A DNA stretch of 64,000 nucleotides from Flavobacteriales bacterium CG_4_9_14_3_um_filter_40_17 (GTDB taxonomy: Bacteria > Bacteroidota > Bacteroidia > Flavobacteriales > Flavobacteriaceae), in contig PFUR01000058.1 of the NCBI GenBank assembly GCA_002790195.1, positions 31,284 through 95,283 of the forward strand. Reading direction: 5' to 3'. The first letter of the stretch is position 1. Each line of letters opens with the position of its first letter. Below are positions 36,918 to 45,444 of the stretch, in pieces. A program made the position numbers and the translations under genes. Below the pieces are notes generated by a model. That model was not told the DNA's origin. It did no database searches and saw only the letters and a list, made by a program, of their open reading frames with translations.

Positions 36918-37886
36918 ATGACAGACTGTTTGCGCAGAGGAATCATCTTTCTTTTCTTATTTCCTTTCTGGCAACTGAGCTTTGCGCAAGAAACCCGAGC
37001 CAACGGCGGGCTTAGCCTGAAAGCAGAATTTGTTTTCGGAAGCCAAAACCAGCAGTTTAAAGTAGGTGCGTATGCTTTCGGTGCCGTCAACATCGGCAAT
37101 TTTGGTGTGGAAAGCGGTGCCGATGCCAGCTTGTATCTATTTGTCAAGCGAAACGGCGTACGCATGACGGGAATCGGGTATGCACATGAATTTTTCGGTA
37201 TGGTCGGTTGGGGAAAAAATACCAATTTGCTCGGGTCAACCATTGCCCTGCTACCTACTGAGTCCGTTTACAACCCGAAGGGTGAAGGCGGTTTTGGAGG
37301 CTTTGGTTTTGGTGTGAACAAAGATTTTCTTCCCGGAAATCTGCGAAAATTTAACTCACGTCGTGGGAATTTCCTTTTGCGATACAGCAACAGTAACTAT
37401 GCGTTCAACCTGAATTTTTCAAACGACATGAATGCCGGACCGCTGAAAGGGCAAGGCACAGATTTGGGCGCAACCGGTAGCCTGATCATCACGGCTGTCG
37501 AAATCAGAAGATATGAATTGCGCAGGCTCGGCGTAGGCTTGGATGTTTTTACCCCGGAAGCAGATTATCTGCAAGTTCCCCGAAATTCTAAAAATTCAGA
37601 TGATGGCTGGCGAAATGTGTGGTTTAATAGCAATCCGTTTGAAGACTTATTTCACGCCAATTTGTATGTCGATGTACGCTTCCAAAACAACACCTACGCG
37701 TGGGCAGGAAAAGTGGGAGTTGACAGCCCGAAAATCGGAGCTTATGTACAAAACAGCATACACGACAGCTTTGGTTTGTATCCCCGGTTTTCTTGGCCGG
37801 TACAACAAAAAGCAAGGTTGTTTTATGAATTTACAGCCAACCTAAACGCAACCATCACCAACGATTTTAACCACCTCCAAGAATGA
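36918..37886 (+). CDS. hypothetical exported protein
   Basis: A 322-residue protein with a signal peptide (FLFPFWQLSFAQ) and a Gly- and aromatic-rich beta pattern through its length. Examples are NFLLRYSNSNYAFNLNFS, VEIRRYELRRLGVGLDVF and the central GFGGFGFGVNKDF. It could be a small outer-membrane or surface protein; a weak resemblance to exported Bacteroidetes proteins annotated with toxin-23-like domains was noted but cannot be confirmed. The stop overlaps the next gene (ATGA), so the two are coupled. Confidence 0.65.
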   Translation: MTDCLRRGIIFLFLFPFWQLSFAQETRANGGLSLKAEFVFGSQNQQFKVGAYAFGAVNIGNFGVESGADASLYLFVKRNGVRMTGIGYAHEFFGMVGWGKNTNLLGSTIALLPTESVYNPKGEGGFGGFGFGVNKDFLPGNLRKFNSRRGNFLLRYSNSNYAFNLNFSNDMNAGPLKGQGTDLGATGSLIITAVEIRRYELRRLGVGLDVFTPEADYLQVPRNSKNSDDGWRNVWFNSNPFEDLFHANLYVDVRFQNNTYAWAGKVGVDSPKIGAYVQNSIHDSFGLYPRFSWPVQQKARLFYEFTANLNATITNDFNHLQE

Positions 37887-38839
37887 AAACAAACCGGATT
37901 TTATCGCATGTTACTTTGCCGTTGGCTGCCGGAATGCTTTTTTGTGTGCTGATGTTTTCGTGCAAAACATTTAAAACTTACTATGGAAACACTTTTCAGA
38001 ATATTGATAATCAAAAAATTAAGCGCACGTTTCGATTAGATTTAAGCAATCAAAAACTAAGCAAACTACCCAACAAAATTGCAGAATTAAAAGAACTCCG
38101 AATGATTAATCTTTCGGGCAACACCAAACTCAATTTAGAAAAGACGTTTGAAATACTGTCCAGTTTACCCAAACTCGAAGTGATACTTTTAGATAGTTTA
38201 GACCTGGTCAATTTGCCGGATAATTTCAAGGATTTGAAAAAAATTAAACATGTCTCCTTGGTAAATAATCCCCATTTAAACTTTGCCCACGTTTTCGAAT
38301 TGTTGAGAGATTTCGATTTAGAATTTCTTAACCTCAGCCATAACAACCTGACTGAATTACCCGAAGAAATCGGTAAAATAAGTAGATTGCGCGATCTGAA
38401 ACTCTCCTATAACCGACTGCAATTATCTGAGCTTTTTTTGATTTTAGCCGATTTACCCAAACTGCGCTCGCTGTGGCTGAATAACAACGAAATACAAACT
38501 TTGCCGACAGAAATAGTGGCCATTCGCAGGATCACTTATTTTTATTTAGATGACAACCGACTATCTGATTTTCCCAAAGAAATGAGACAAATGGACAAGT
38601 TGTTAGTCCTGCACGCTGCCGGAAACAACTTTCGGGAACTTCCTGTCGAGTTGACATATTCGCCGCACCTTATGTTTGCTATTTTGTCCAATAACCCAAT
38701 CGAAACGATTCCGCCCGAATTCAGACGGAAAGATTATTCACTATTGGCATTGGTGATAGACGGGAACAAATTGGACGAGGCTGAAAAACGGTTTGCCAAG
38801 AAAATGTTCAGACGGTTTTTTATTTTTTCAGCTCGTTAG
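37883..38839 (+). CDS. leucine-rich-repeat lipoprotein
   Basis: A 318-residue lipoprotein (lipidated Cys27 in MFSC) followed by about ten LRR units of the LxxLxLxxNxL type, e.g. LEFLNLSHNNLTELPEEIGKI and LRSLWLNNNEIQTLPTEI. LRR arrays mediate protein binding; in Bacteroidetes such lipoproteins sit on the outer membrane or periplasmic face. The 4-base ATGA overlap with the exported hypothetical gene suggests a functional pair. Confidence 0.88.
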   Translation: MKTNRILSHVTLPLAAGMLFCVLMFSCKTFKTYYGNTFQNIDNQKIKRTFRLDLSNQKLSKLPNKIAELKELRMINLSGNTKLNLEKTFEILSSLPKLEVILLDSLDLVNLPDNFKDLKKIKHVSLVNNPHLNFAHVFELLRDFDLEFLNLSHNNLTELPEEIGKISRLRDLKLSYNRLQLSELFLILADLPKLRSLWLNNNEIQTLPTEIVAIRRITYFYLDDNRLSDFPKEMRQMDKLLVLHAAGNNFRELPVELTYSPHLMFAILSNNPIETIPPEFRRKDYSLLALVIDGNKLDEAEKRFAKKMFRRFFIFSAR

Positions 38840-38840
38840 G

Positions 38841-39353
38841 TTACAGTTTTTTCTCTAACACAAAATCATCCATAAAAAAATCATTCCCAATAGGTATTTT
38901 TTCCTCTTTGACTAATTCAAACCCTATTTTTTCATAAAAATGTGTTGCTTTATTGAACTTGTTCACGTTTAAAATCAAGGAAGAATTGTTGTTTAGTATG
39001 GCCTGTTCTGCAGCAAAATTAATTAGTTTCGTCCCCAAACCCAATCCCTGCTTTTCCGGCAAAACATATATTTTGTGGATTTTGGTTTTTTTTGAACTTT
39101 GATAATCAAATTCAACCGACATAAAACCAACAGCTGTTTTTTCTTCTTTGAGAAAAAAAAAACGATGTCTGAACTTGCTCATTTGCTTAGAAAGTGATTC
39201 TTCGGAATACATCATATCAAGCATGTAAGCAATCTGCTCAAGTGATAAAATATCTTTAAAAGTTGACGGCCAAATTCGGTAAGCCAATTCCTTTATGGTT
39301 TTGATATCACATTCGGCGGCTTGAATTACAAGAAAAGAATCCGATTTTTGCAT
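38841..39353 (-). CDS. GNAT-family N-acetyltransferase
   Basis: A 170-residue acetyl-CoA-dependent acyltransferase. The acetyl-CoA loop is EKQGLGLGTKLINFA (Q/R-x-x-G-x-G/A type), followed by NKFNKATHFYEKIGF. The helical N-terminus resembles the Bacteroidetes GNATs starting with DIKTIKELAYRIWPSTF. The substrate is unknown. It is convergent with the LRR gene (1-base gap) and divergent from the mechanosensitive channel gene. Confidence 0.88.
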   Translation of the reverse strand: MQKSDSFLVIQAAECDIKTIKELAYRIWPSTFKDILSLEQIAYMLDMMYSEESLSKQMSKFRHRFFFLKEEKTAVGFMSVEFDYQSSKKTKIHKIYVLPEKQGLGLGTKLINFAAEQAILNNNSSLILNVNKFNKATHFYEKIGFELVKEEKIPIGNDFFMDDFVLEKKL

Positions 39354-39466
39354 GCGGTTTGTTTTAACAATATTACAATTAAAATGTTAATTTATCCAAC
39401 CTATTTATGCTCAATCGACACAATTTAAAACACATTTTTGATAACCTAAATTTATAAAAATAACAA

Positions 39467-39474
39467 TAACTTTG
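39467..39474 (+). promoter_or_regulatory. -7 element of the MscS gene cluster
   Basis: TAACTTTG, a perfect TAnnTTTG box, 71 bases upstream of the chosen start at 39546. A TTG is present upstream but with an over-long 26-base spacer, so the -33 is uncertain. Confidence 0.45.
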
Positions 39475-39545
39475 TCTCCGAAAAACTTTCATTGATAGAC
39501 ATAAATTCATTTTTATTGAAATTTACAGATTTATTCAATCTCAAT

Positions 39546-41414
39546 ATGAAAAAAACAAACAACTATTTATGGGTTGGTTTTCTGTGCCTATTTTTATTCC
39601 AAAATACTTTAGCACAGTCTGATAGCTTAAAGAAAGTAGATTCACTAAATGCGCAAATTTTACAAGAATACAATAACCGGTTAATCTTAATTGAGCAACA
39701 GCGAAAAACGGATTCAATCAAAAAAATTGACTTAGAAACTCAGTTGCTCTCTTTGAAAACCACTGATAATCTAAAGAAAGAAGACCTTCAAAAACAATTA
39801 GAAGAATTAAGTAACCAGGAGACAAGGCGTATTGCTGCAAAAAAAAGCCAGATAAATTCGTTGCGGGAATCAGCCAAGTCATTCCCTGTGAACGGTTTTT
39901 TTGGCGACACCCTTTTTTATATTTACAGCAATTTGGGGAGTTTTTCGGCTCGTGACAGAGCAGAAGCCATCTCAAACAGAATTGAGAACTTTGCAGATGA
40001 TTACAACTTCACCCCCGACTCGCTAAAAATAAGCAAGGCCGAGACAACTTTTGACCTTTTGTATGGTAAAAAGATTATTCTAAGCGTTTCGGAAAATGAT
40101 GCGATATGGAACAACTTATCTCAATTTGAATTAACAAATAAATACAAAGAAATAATCGAAGCGGAAGTTTTAAAGTACAAGGCTGAAACCAGCTTTAAAA
40201 CATTGGCAAAATCCATTGGATTGGCGTTATTGGTTTTGCTAATCTTCAGCTTAATGATTTATTATTTAGGTAAACTTTTCAAATGGACGCAAAGAAAAAT
40301 TGAGTCTCAGGAAAACAAACTCATCAAAGGTGTCAAAATTAAAAACTACTCCTTGTTAGATGCCAAAAGGCAGATAAATGCTATACTTACGATTAATTCA
40401 GTCTTTAAATGGGTGCTGATTTTTCTCGCCATTTATATAGCGCTACCCATCTTGTTTGGCATTTTCCCTTGGACAAAAAACTTTGCGGAAATACTGTTCG
40501 GATATGTCTTGAATCCACTTAAAAAAATTGCTGAAGGATTGTGGGGTTACCTCCCCGATTTAATCACCATTCTTGTGATTGTTATCGTTTTCAGGTATGC
40601 CACAAAAGGATTAAAATTCTTTAAAGATGAAATTGAAAGAGGAAACTTGACCATTCCCGGTTTTTTTCCGGATTGGGCAAACCCAACCTATCAAATCGTT
40701 CGGGTTATTATATGGGCATTCATGTTGGTGGTCATCTTTCCTTACTTGCCCGGAAGTGATTCGCCGGTTTTTCAGGGCGTTTCGGTATTCCTCGGCTTTC
40801 TCTTTACCTTCGGGTCAGCCGGGTCGCTTTCAAATGTTATCGCCGGTTTGGTATTGACCTATATGCGACTTTTCAAAATTGGTGATCGGGTAAAAATTGG
40901 TGAAGTTGTGGGCGATGTCATCGAAAAATCGCTTTTGGTAACCAGAATCAGAACTATCAAAAACGAAATAATTTCGATTCCTAATTCGGCCGTAATGAAC
41001 AGCCACACTATCAATTACAGCAGTGACACGGTCGACAAAGGGTTGATAATGCATACTAGTGTTACCATTGGTTACGACGTTCCTTGGAAAAAAATTCACC
41101 AAGCCTTGTTAGATGCAGCCGACAGAACCGAATTTTTACTTAAAGAACCCAAACCATTTGTCTTACAGACTAGTTTGGAAGATTTTTATGTAGCCTATCA
41201 ATTGAATGCATACACCAAAGAGGCCAACAAACAAGCAAACATCTATTCTCAGCTTCATGCCAATATACAAGATTGTTGCAATGAAGTGGGAATAGAAATC
41301 CTTTCGCCACATTACCGAGCCGCCAGAGATGGCAATATGAGTACCATTCCAACGGATTATTTATCCAATGATTACAAGGCTCCAGGTTTTAAGGTGAACG
41401 TTTACAAATCTTAA
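39546..41414 (+). CDS. large MscS-family mechanosensitive channel with periplasmic coiled coil
   Basis: A 622-residue protein. It has a signal peptide (FLCLFLFQNTLAQ), a charged coiled-coil periplasmic domain of about 180 residues, four or five membrane helices, then the MscS core. The pore helix is in SAGSLSNVIAGLVLTYMRLFKIGDRV and the beta domain in VIEKSLLVTRIRTIKNEIISIPNSAV. It opens under membrane tension to release solutes. Start at 39546 (MKKTNNY) is favoured over a TTG at 39492. It is the first of three consecutive MscS genes. Confidence 0.88.
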   Translation: MKKTNNYLWVGFLCLFLFQNTLAQSDSLKKVDSLNAQILQEYNNRLILIEQQRKTDSIKKIDLETQLLSLKTTDNLKKEDLQKQLEELSNQETRRIAAKKSQINSLRESAKSFPVNGFFGDTLFYIYSNLGSFSARDRAEAISNRIENFADDYNFTPDSLKISKAETTFDLLYGKKIILSVSENDAIWNNLSQFELTNKYKEIIEAEVLKYKAETSFKTLAKSIGLALLVLLIFSLMIYYLGKLFKWTQRKIESQENKLIKGVKIKNYSLLDAKRQINAILTINSVFKWVLIFLAIYIALPILFGIFPWTKNFAEILFGYVLNPLKKIAEGLWGYLPDLITILVIVIVFRYATKGLKFFKDEIERGNLTIPGFFPDWANPTYQIVRVIIWAFMLVVIFPYLPGSDSPVFQGVSVFLGFLFTFGSAGSLSNVIAGLVLTYMRLFKIGDRVKIGEVVGDVIEKSLLVTRIRTIKNEIISIPNSAVMNSHTINYSSDTVDKGLIMHTSVTIGYDVPWKKIHQALLDAADRTEFLLKEPKPFVLQTSLEDFYVAYQLNAYTKEANKQANIYSQLHANIQDCCNEVGIEILSPHYRAARDGNMSTIPTDYLSNDYKAPGFKVNVYKS

Positions 41415-41436
41415 AAATCTAGCAAAAACAAAGAAA

Positions 41437-42252
41437 ATGAATAAATATTTAGATTATAACTTGCTGTCTATCGAAAAATATCAGCTGAAAGTAAGCTCCA
41501 TTATTTTTTTGTTGCTATTCATTTTCATGGTTTTTATCTTACTCAAAATCATAAAAAAAAGTATTTACAGAATTAACCGCTTCGAAATTTCAAAAAAGTA
41601 CTCGCTTTATAATTTGATGAAATATTTTATCATTGTCTTGGCGGTGGGCATATCCTTGCAAATTTTGGATTTTAATCTTTCTGTATTAATTGCCGGGTCA
41701 GCCGCTCTGCTGGTTGGATTAGGATTAGGGCTTCAAAATCTGTTTAGCGATTATGTCTCAGGAATTATCATTCTATTTGATTCAACTGTAAAAGTTGGCG
41801 ATGTTATTGAAATAAACGGCTTAGTCTGCAAAGTAGAAGAAATCAATTTGCGAACTACAACAGTACTTACCCGAAACGATAAATACATTATTCTTCCCAA
41901 CACCGACCTTACCCGAAATCAACTGATAAATTGGACACACAGCGACATTGCTTCCCGTTTTGAAGTCAATGTAGGTGTTGATTATTCCTCAGATGTAAAA
42001 TTGGTCATGAAAATTCTATTTGAAGCCGCAATAAATCAGCCGGGGGTTTTAAAGAACCCAAAACCTTTTACAAGATTCACGGATTTTGGAGAATCCTCTT
42101 TAAATTTTTCTATTATTTTCTGGTCCGAAGATGTTTTCAGGGTGGAAAACATCAAAAGTGAACTTCGCGTAAAAATTTTTGACAAACTGAATGAAAATAA
42201 CATTACAATTCCTTTCCCGCAAAGAGTTGTTCATACCAAACAATCATCCTAA
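41437..42252 (+). CDS. MscS-family mechanosensitive channel, short form
   Basis: A 271-residue channel with an N-terminal helix, two further membrane helices, and the pore sequence AGSAALLVGLGLGLQNLFSDYVSG. The beta domain is VKVGDVIEINGLVCKVEEINLRTTTV with IILPNTDLT. It is typical of small-conductance MscS. It lies 22 bases downstream of the large homologue and overlaps the next gene by one base (TAATG), so the three form an operon. Confidence 0.9.
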   Translation: MNKYLDYNLLSIEKYQLKVSSIIFLLLFIFMVFILLKIIKKSIYRINRFEISKKYSLYNLMKYFIIVLAVGISLQILDFNLSVLIAGSAALLVGLGLGLQNLFSDYVSGIIILFDSTVKVGDVIEINGLVCKVEEINLRTTTVLTRNDKYIILPNTDLTRNQLINWTHSDIASRFEVNVGVDYSSDVKLVMKILFEAAINQPGVLKNPKPFTRFTDFGESSLNFSIIFWSEDVFRVENIKSELRVKIFDKLNENNITIPFPQRVVHTKQSS

Positions 42253-43151
42253 TGGAGGATCAAATACAAAAATTGTTATTCAACCCCTTGATAGGAAAAA
42301 TAACCACCATTCTCATTGGTGTAGCCATAATATGGATTGTTATAAAAACACTTCAGAAAAATATATTTATAAAAATCAAAGACAACCAAAATCGGTATCG
42401 TGCAAAAAAAGCCGGCAACTTTGCGGGTTATGTCCTGACAATCATATTATTGACAATCGTATTTAGCGATAAGCTGGGCGGGTTTACGGTCGCTTTGGGA
42501 GTCGCGGGTGCCGGTATAGCTTTTGCTTTGCAAGAAGTAATAGCCAGTGTTGCAGGATGGGTCACTATTTTATTTGGCGGATTTTACAAAACCGGCGATC
42601 GCGTACAATTAGGCGGAATCAAAGGAGATGTCATGGATATTGGGATTCTGCGAACCACCATCATGGAAACCGGACAATGGGTCGATGGCGATTTGTACAA
42701 TGGCAGGATTGTCTTGATTGCCAATAGTTTTGTATTTAAAGAGCCTGTTTTCAACTACTCAGGCGAATTTCCATTTTTATGGGATGAAATAAAAATTCCC
42801 ATTCAATATGGAAGCAACTATGATAAAACCAAACAAATTTTGCTCAAAATTGGCCAAGGAATAGCCGAAGAACTAACAGAAACTTCACGAGCCAAATGGC
42901 AAGAATTACAAAACAAATATAGATTAGAAGATGCTATAACCAATCCGGTGGTTTCACTAGTTGCAAATGATAACTGGGTCGAATTTACGTTGCGCTATGT
43001 GGTAGGCTATAAAAAAAGAAGAGCAACCAAAACCGAGTTATTTACACAATTACTTAAAGAAATTGAAGCTACCAATGGGGAGATCAAGTTTGCTTCCGCT
43101 ACTTTCCATTTGGTAGATGCTCCGGATTTCAATGTCAACCTGAAAAAGTAA
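42252..43151 (+). CDS. MscS-family mechanosensitive channel
   Basis: A 299-residue homologue of a different branch. It has a short N-terminal loop, hydrophobic helices, pore GVAGAGIAFALQEVIASVAGWVTILFGG, and beta domain TGDRVQLGGIKGDVMDIGILRTTIMET. There is a longer soluble segment between the beta domain and C-terminus. The ATG overlaps the preceding stop by one base. The three adjacent homologues differ too much to be recent copies. Confidence 0.9.
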   Translation: MEDQIQKLLFNPLIGKITTILIGVAIIWIVIKTLQKNIFIKIKDNQNRYRAKKAGNFAGYVLTIILLTIVFSDKLGGFTVALGVAGAGIAFALQEVIASVAGWVTILFGGFYKTGDRVQLGGIKGDVMDIGILRTTIMETGQWVDGDLYNGRIVLIANSFVFKEPVFNYSGEFPFLWDEIKIPIQYGSNYDKTKQILLKIGQGIAEELTETSRAKWQELQNKYRLEDAITNPVVSLVANDNWVEFTLRYVVGYKKRRATKTELFTQLLKEIEATNGEIKFASATFHLVDAPDFNVNLKK

Positions 43152-43180
43152 AACTTCCTTTTTTTACAACAAATTTTGAG

Positions 43181-44560
43181 ATGCTAAAACCTTATACCCG
43201 AGAATTTAGATACAATCTGAAACTCGCCTATCCGGTAATGATAGGCCAATTGGGGCATGTGTTGGTTGGTTTTGCAGACAACCTCATGGTAGGCCAATTG
43301 GGGCCGGCTTCTTTGGCGGCTGTTTCCTTGGGCAATAGTTTTATTTTTATAGCGCTGTCTTTAGGTATCGGTTTTTCTTATGCCATCACACCTTTAATAG
43401 CTGAATCCGACGGAAGCAACGACCTCGATTCGGGACGAAAATATATGCGTCACGGGATTCTTTTGTGTGCGCTCAACGGTCTTTTAATGTGGGCAATGCT
43501 GGTATTGTCAAAACCCCTGCTCAGTATGCTTAACCAACCGGAAGAAGTAGCAACTTTGGCGATTCCTTATCTCGAAATAGTTGCATTTTCTATGTTCCCG
43601 CTGATGATTTTCCAAGGATTAAAACAGTTTTCAGACGGACTTTCGCTGACCAAATTTGCCATGATTGCAACTTTAGCAGCCAACATCATCAATGTGTTTT
43701 TTAACTATCTGTTGATTTATGGGAAATGGGGATTCCCACGCCTCGAAGTGGCCGGTGCCGCTTGGGGAACTGCCATCTCACGTGTTTTCATGCTACTTTT
43801 GATGTTCGGATTGTTGCTCAAACACCCAAAACTGCATCGCTATTTTGAAAGTTTTAGAGAAATAAAATTAAGCAAAAAAATATTTCTGAAAATTTTCCGC
43901 TTAGCCATTCCGACGGCACTACAAATGTTTTTTGAAGTTGCCATTTTTTCGGCTACTATCTTGTTGGCAGGTACTTTGGGTACGCTGTCACAAGCTTCCA
44001 ATCAAATTGCACTCAACCTGGCTTCGATGACATTTATGATAGCCGTAGGACTGGGTGTTACAGCAACCATCCGAGTAGGAAACCAGAAAGGAAGGTCGGA
44101 TTTTGTGACTTTGCGCAGAGTCGGTCATTCCGTGTTTCTGTTGGTTTTGTTAATAGAAGTTGTTTTTGCGTTGTTCTTTTTCGCTTTCAGGAATTTATTG
44201 CCGGAAGTCTATCTCAATTTAGACAACCAACTTCAGTTGGCAGATAACTTACAAGTCATCCGGGAGGCTTCTTTTCTGATTGTCATCGCAGGTTTTTTTC
44301 AGTTGTCGGATGGCTTGCAAGTAGTGGTCTTGGGCGCATTGCGTGGTTTGCAGGACGTTAAAATACCAACTTACATCACTTTTATTGCTTATTGGCTGAT
44401 TGGTTTCCCAATCTCATATTTCCTCGGAAAACAAGAAGTTTTTGGCAGCATCGGTATTTGGATTGGCTTATTTTCCGGGCTTACAGCTGCCGCAGGCTTG
44501 TTATATCTCCGATTTAATTATTTGACCAAAAAATTGGTTCGGCAATCAATCATTTCGTAA
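43181..44560 (+). CDS. MATE-family multidrug efflux transporter (NorM type)
   Basis: A 459-residue membrane protein with 12 hydrophobic helices arranged as two similar halves. Features are VMIGQLGHVLVGFADNLMVGQLGPASLAA near the start and QIALNLASMTFMIAVGLGVTATIRVGNQKG at the start of the second half. It exports cationic or hydrophobic drugs with Na+ or H+. It lies 29 bases downstream of the MscS operon and may be co-transcribed. Confidence 0.93.
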   Translation: MLKPYTREFRYNLKLAYPVMIGQLGHVLVGFADNLMVGQLGPASLAAVSLGNSFIFIALSLGIGFSYAITPLIAESDGSNDLDSGRKYMRHGILLCALNGLLMWAMLVLSKPLLSMLNQPEEVATLAIPYLEIVAFSMFPLMIFQGLKQFSDGLSLTKFAMIATLAANIINVFFNYLLIYGKWGFPRLEVAGAAWGTAISRVFMLLLMFGLLLKHPKLHRYFESFREIKLSKKIFLKIFRLAIPTALQMFFEVAIFSATILLAGTLGTLSQASNQIALNLASMTFMIAVGLGVTATIRVGNQKGRSDFVTLRRVGHSVFLLVLLIEVVFALFFFAFRNLLPEVYLNLDNQLQLADNLQVIREASFLIVIAGFFQLSDGLQVVVLGALRGLQDVKIPTYITFIAYWLIGFPISYFLGKQEVFGSIGIWIGLFSGLTAAAGLLYLRFNYLTKKLVRQSIIS

Positions 44561-44581
44561 TTTTAAAAAAAAAATAAAAAT

Positions 44582-44809
44582 ATGCAAATCCCTAAATTCC
44601 TCTCAGGCGACAACACCGATTGCCCGGAAGATATCTTCATCATCCACACCCAATATCCGGTTTTTATTGTCAATTTATCCAATGACGACATCGAGATTCT
44701 CGAAGAAGTGGAGGATGCCGACACTCCTGAATTCAGAGAAGAATTGGAAAATTTGGTGGTAGCTGCCAACGCTTTTTACGACCGAGAAATCAGTCGATAC
44801 ATCGAGTGA
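44582..44809 (+). CDS. small conserved acidic protein (75 aa)
   Basis: An acidic cytoplasmic protein of 75 residues (IPKFLSGDNTDCPEDIFIIHT..; then a Glu/Asp-rich helix DDIEILEEVEDADTPEFREELENLV and ISRYIE end). I believe it belongs to a small family common in Bacteroidetes; the function is unknown. Its stop overlaps the PAP2 gene start by one base (TGATG), indicating coupling. Confidence 0.8.
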   Translation: MQIPKFLSGDNTDCPEDIFIIHTQYPVFIVNLSNDDIEILEEVEDADTPEFREELENLVVAANAFYDREISRYIE

Positions 44810-45378
44810 TGCTTGAATCTATCCGACATGCCGATGAACAACTATTTTTGTTTCTGAACAATCTCGGAAGCGAGCCGCAAGACGGGTTTTGGCTGTTTAT
44901 TACCAATAAATGGAGTGCCGTCCCCATCTACTTTTTATTGGCTTACTTAATCTTAAAATCCTTTAGGTTAAAAGGATTAATCTATTTTTTGATACTCGCT
45001 TCACTGATGATTTTAGCCACAGACCAAACTTCCAATCTCTTTAAATTTAGTGTCGAACGTTTGCGACCCTGCCATTCACCTTGGTTAGACGGAATGTATC
45101 GGTTGGTTGCCAGCCGCTGCGGTGGGCAATACGGCTTTTTCTCAGCCCATGCTGCCAACATCACCGCATTGGCTGTTTTAGCAGGAAAAACACTTGCAAA
45201 ATCCTATAAATTTGTCTTCCCACTAATATTGGTTTGGGCGCTGTTGGTTGCTTACAGCCGGATCTACGTAGGCGTGCATTTCCCCGGAGACGTACTTTTT
45301 GGTATGTTTGTAGGTGGGTTTTACGGGTTTATTTTTTTTAATACTTGGAAATATATCCACGCAAAATTGCAAGAATAA
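44809..45378 (+). CDS. PAP2-family lipid phosphatase
   Basis: A 189-residue membrane phosphatase with six hydrophobic helices. The three PAP2 motifs are present: K..VERLRP (C1), FFSAHAAN with Ala in place of the usual Gly of PSGH (C2), and SRIYVGVHFPGDV (C3). It is likely to act on undecaprenyl pyrophosphate or a lipid A 1-phosphate. ATG 44809 lies within the previous stop; a GTG at 44806 is also in frame. Confidence 0.9.
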   Translation: MLESIRHADEQLFLFLNNLGSEPQDGFWLFITNKWSAVPIYFLLAYLILKSFRLKGLIYFLILASLMILATDQTSNLFKFSVERLRPCHSPWLDGMYRLVASRCGGQYGFFSAHAANITALAVLAGKTLAKSYKFVFPLILVWALLVAYSRIYVGVHFPGDVLFGMFVGGFYGFIFFNTWKYIHAKLQE

Positions 45379-45421
45379 ATTGCAAGGCTAAGAATATAAA
45401 ACGCAATTGTATGCAATTACT

Positions 45422-45429
45422 TAAATTTG
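45422..45429 (+). promoter_or_regulatory. -7 element of the phosphohexomutase gene
   Basis: TAAATTTG fits TAnnTTTG exactly and lies 16 bases before the start codon. There is no TTG at 17-23 base spacing. Confidence 0.4.
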
Positions 45430-45444
45430 ATCAATTTATAAAAC

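Noticed and set aside
36918..37886. Polymorphic toxin of the toxin-23 type
   Set aside because: Only a vague pattern resemblance; no immunity gene or secretion marker is recognisable, so the entry remains hypothetical.
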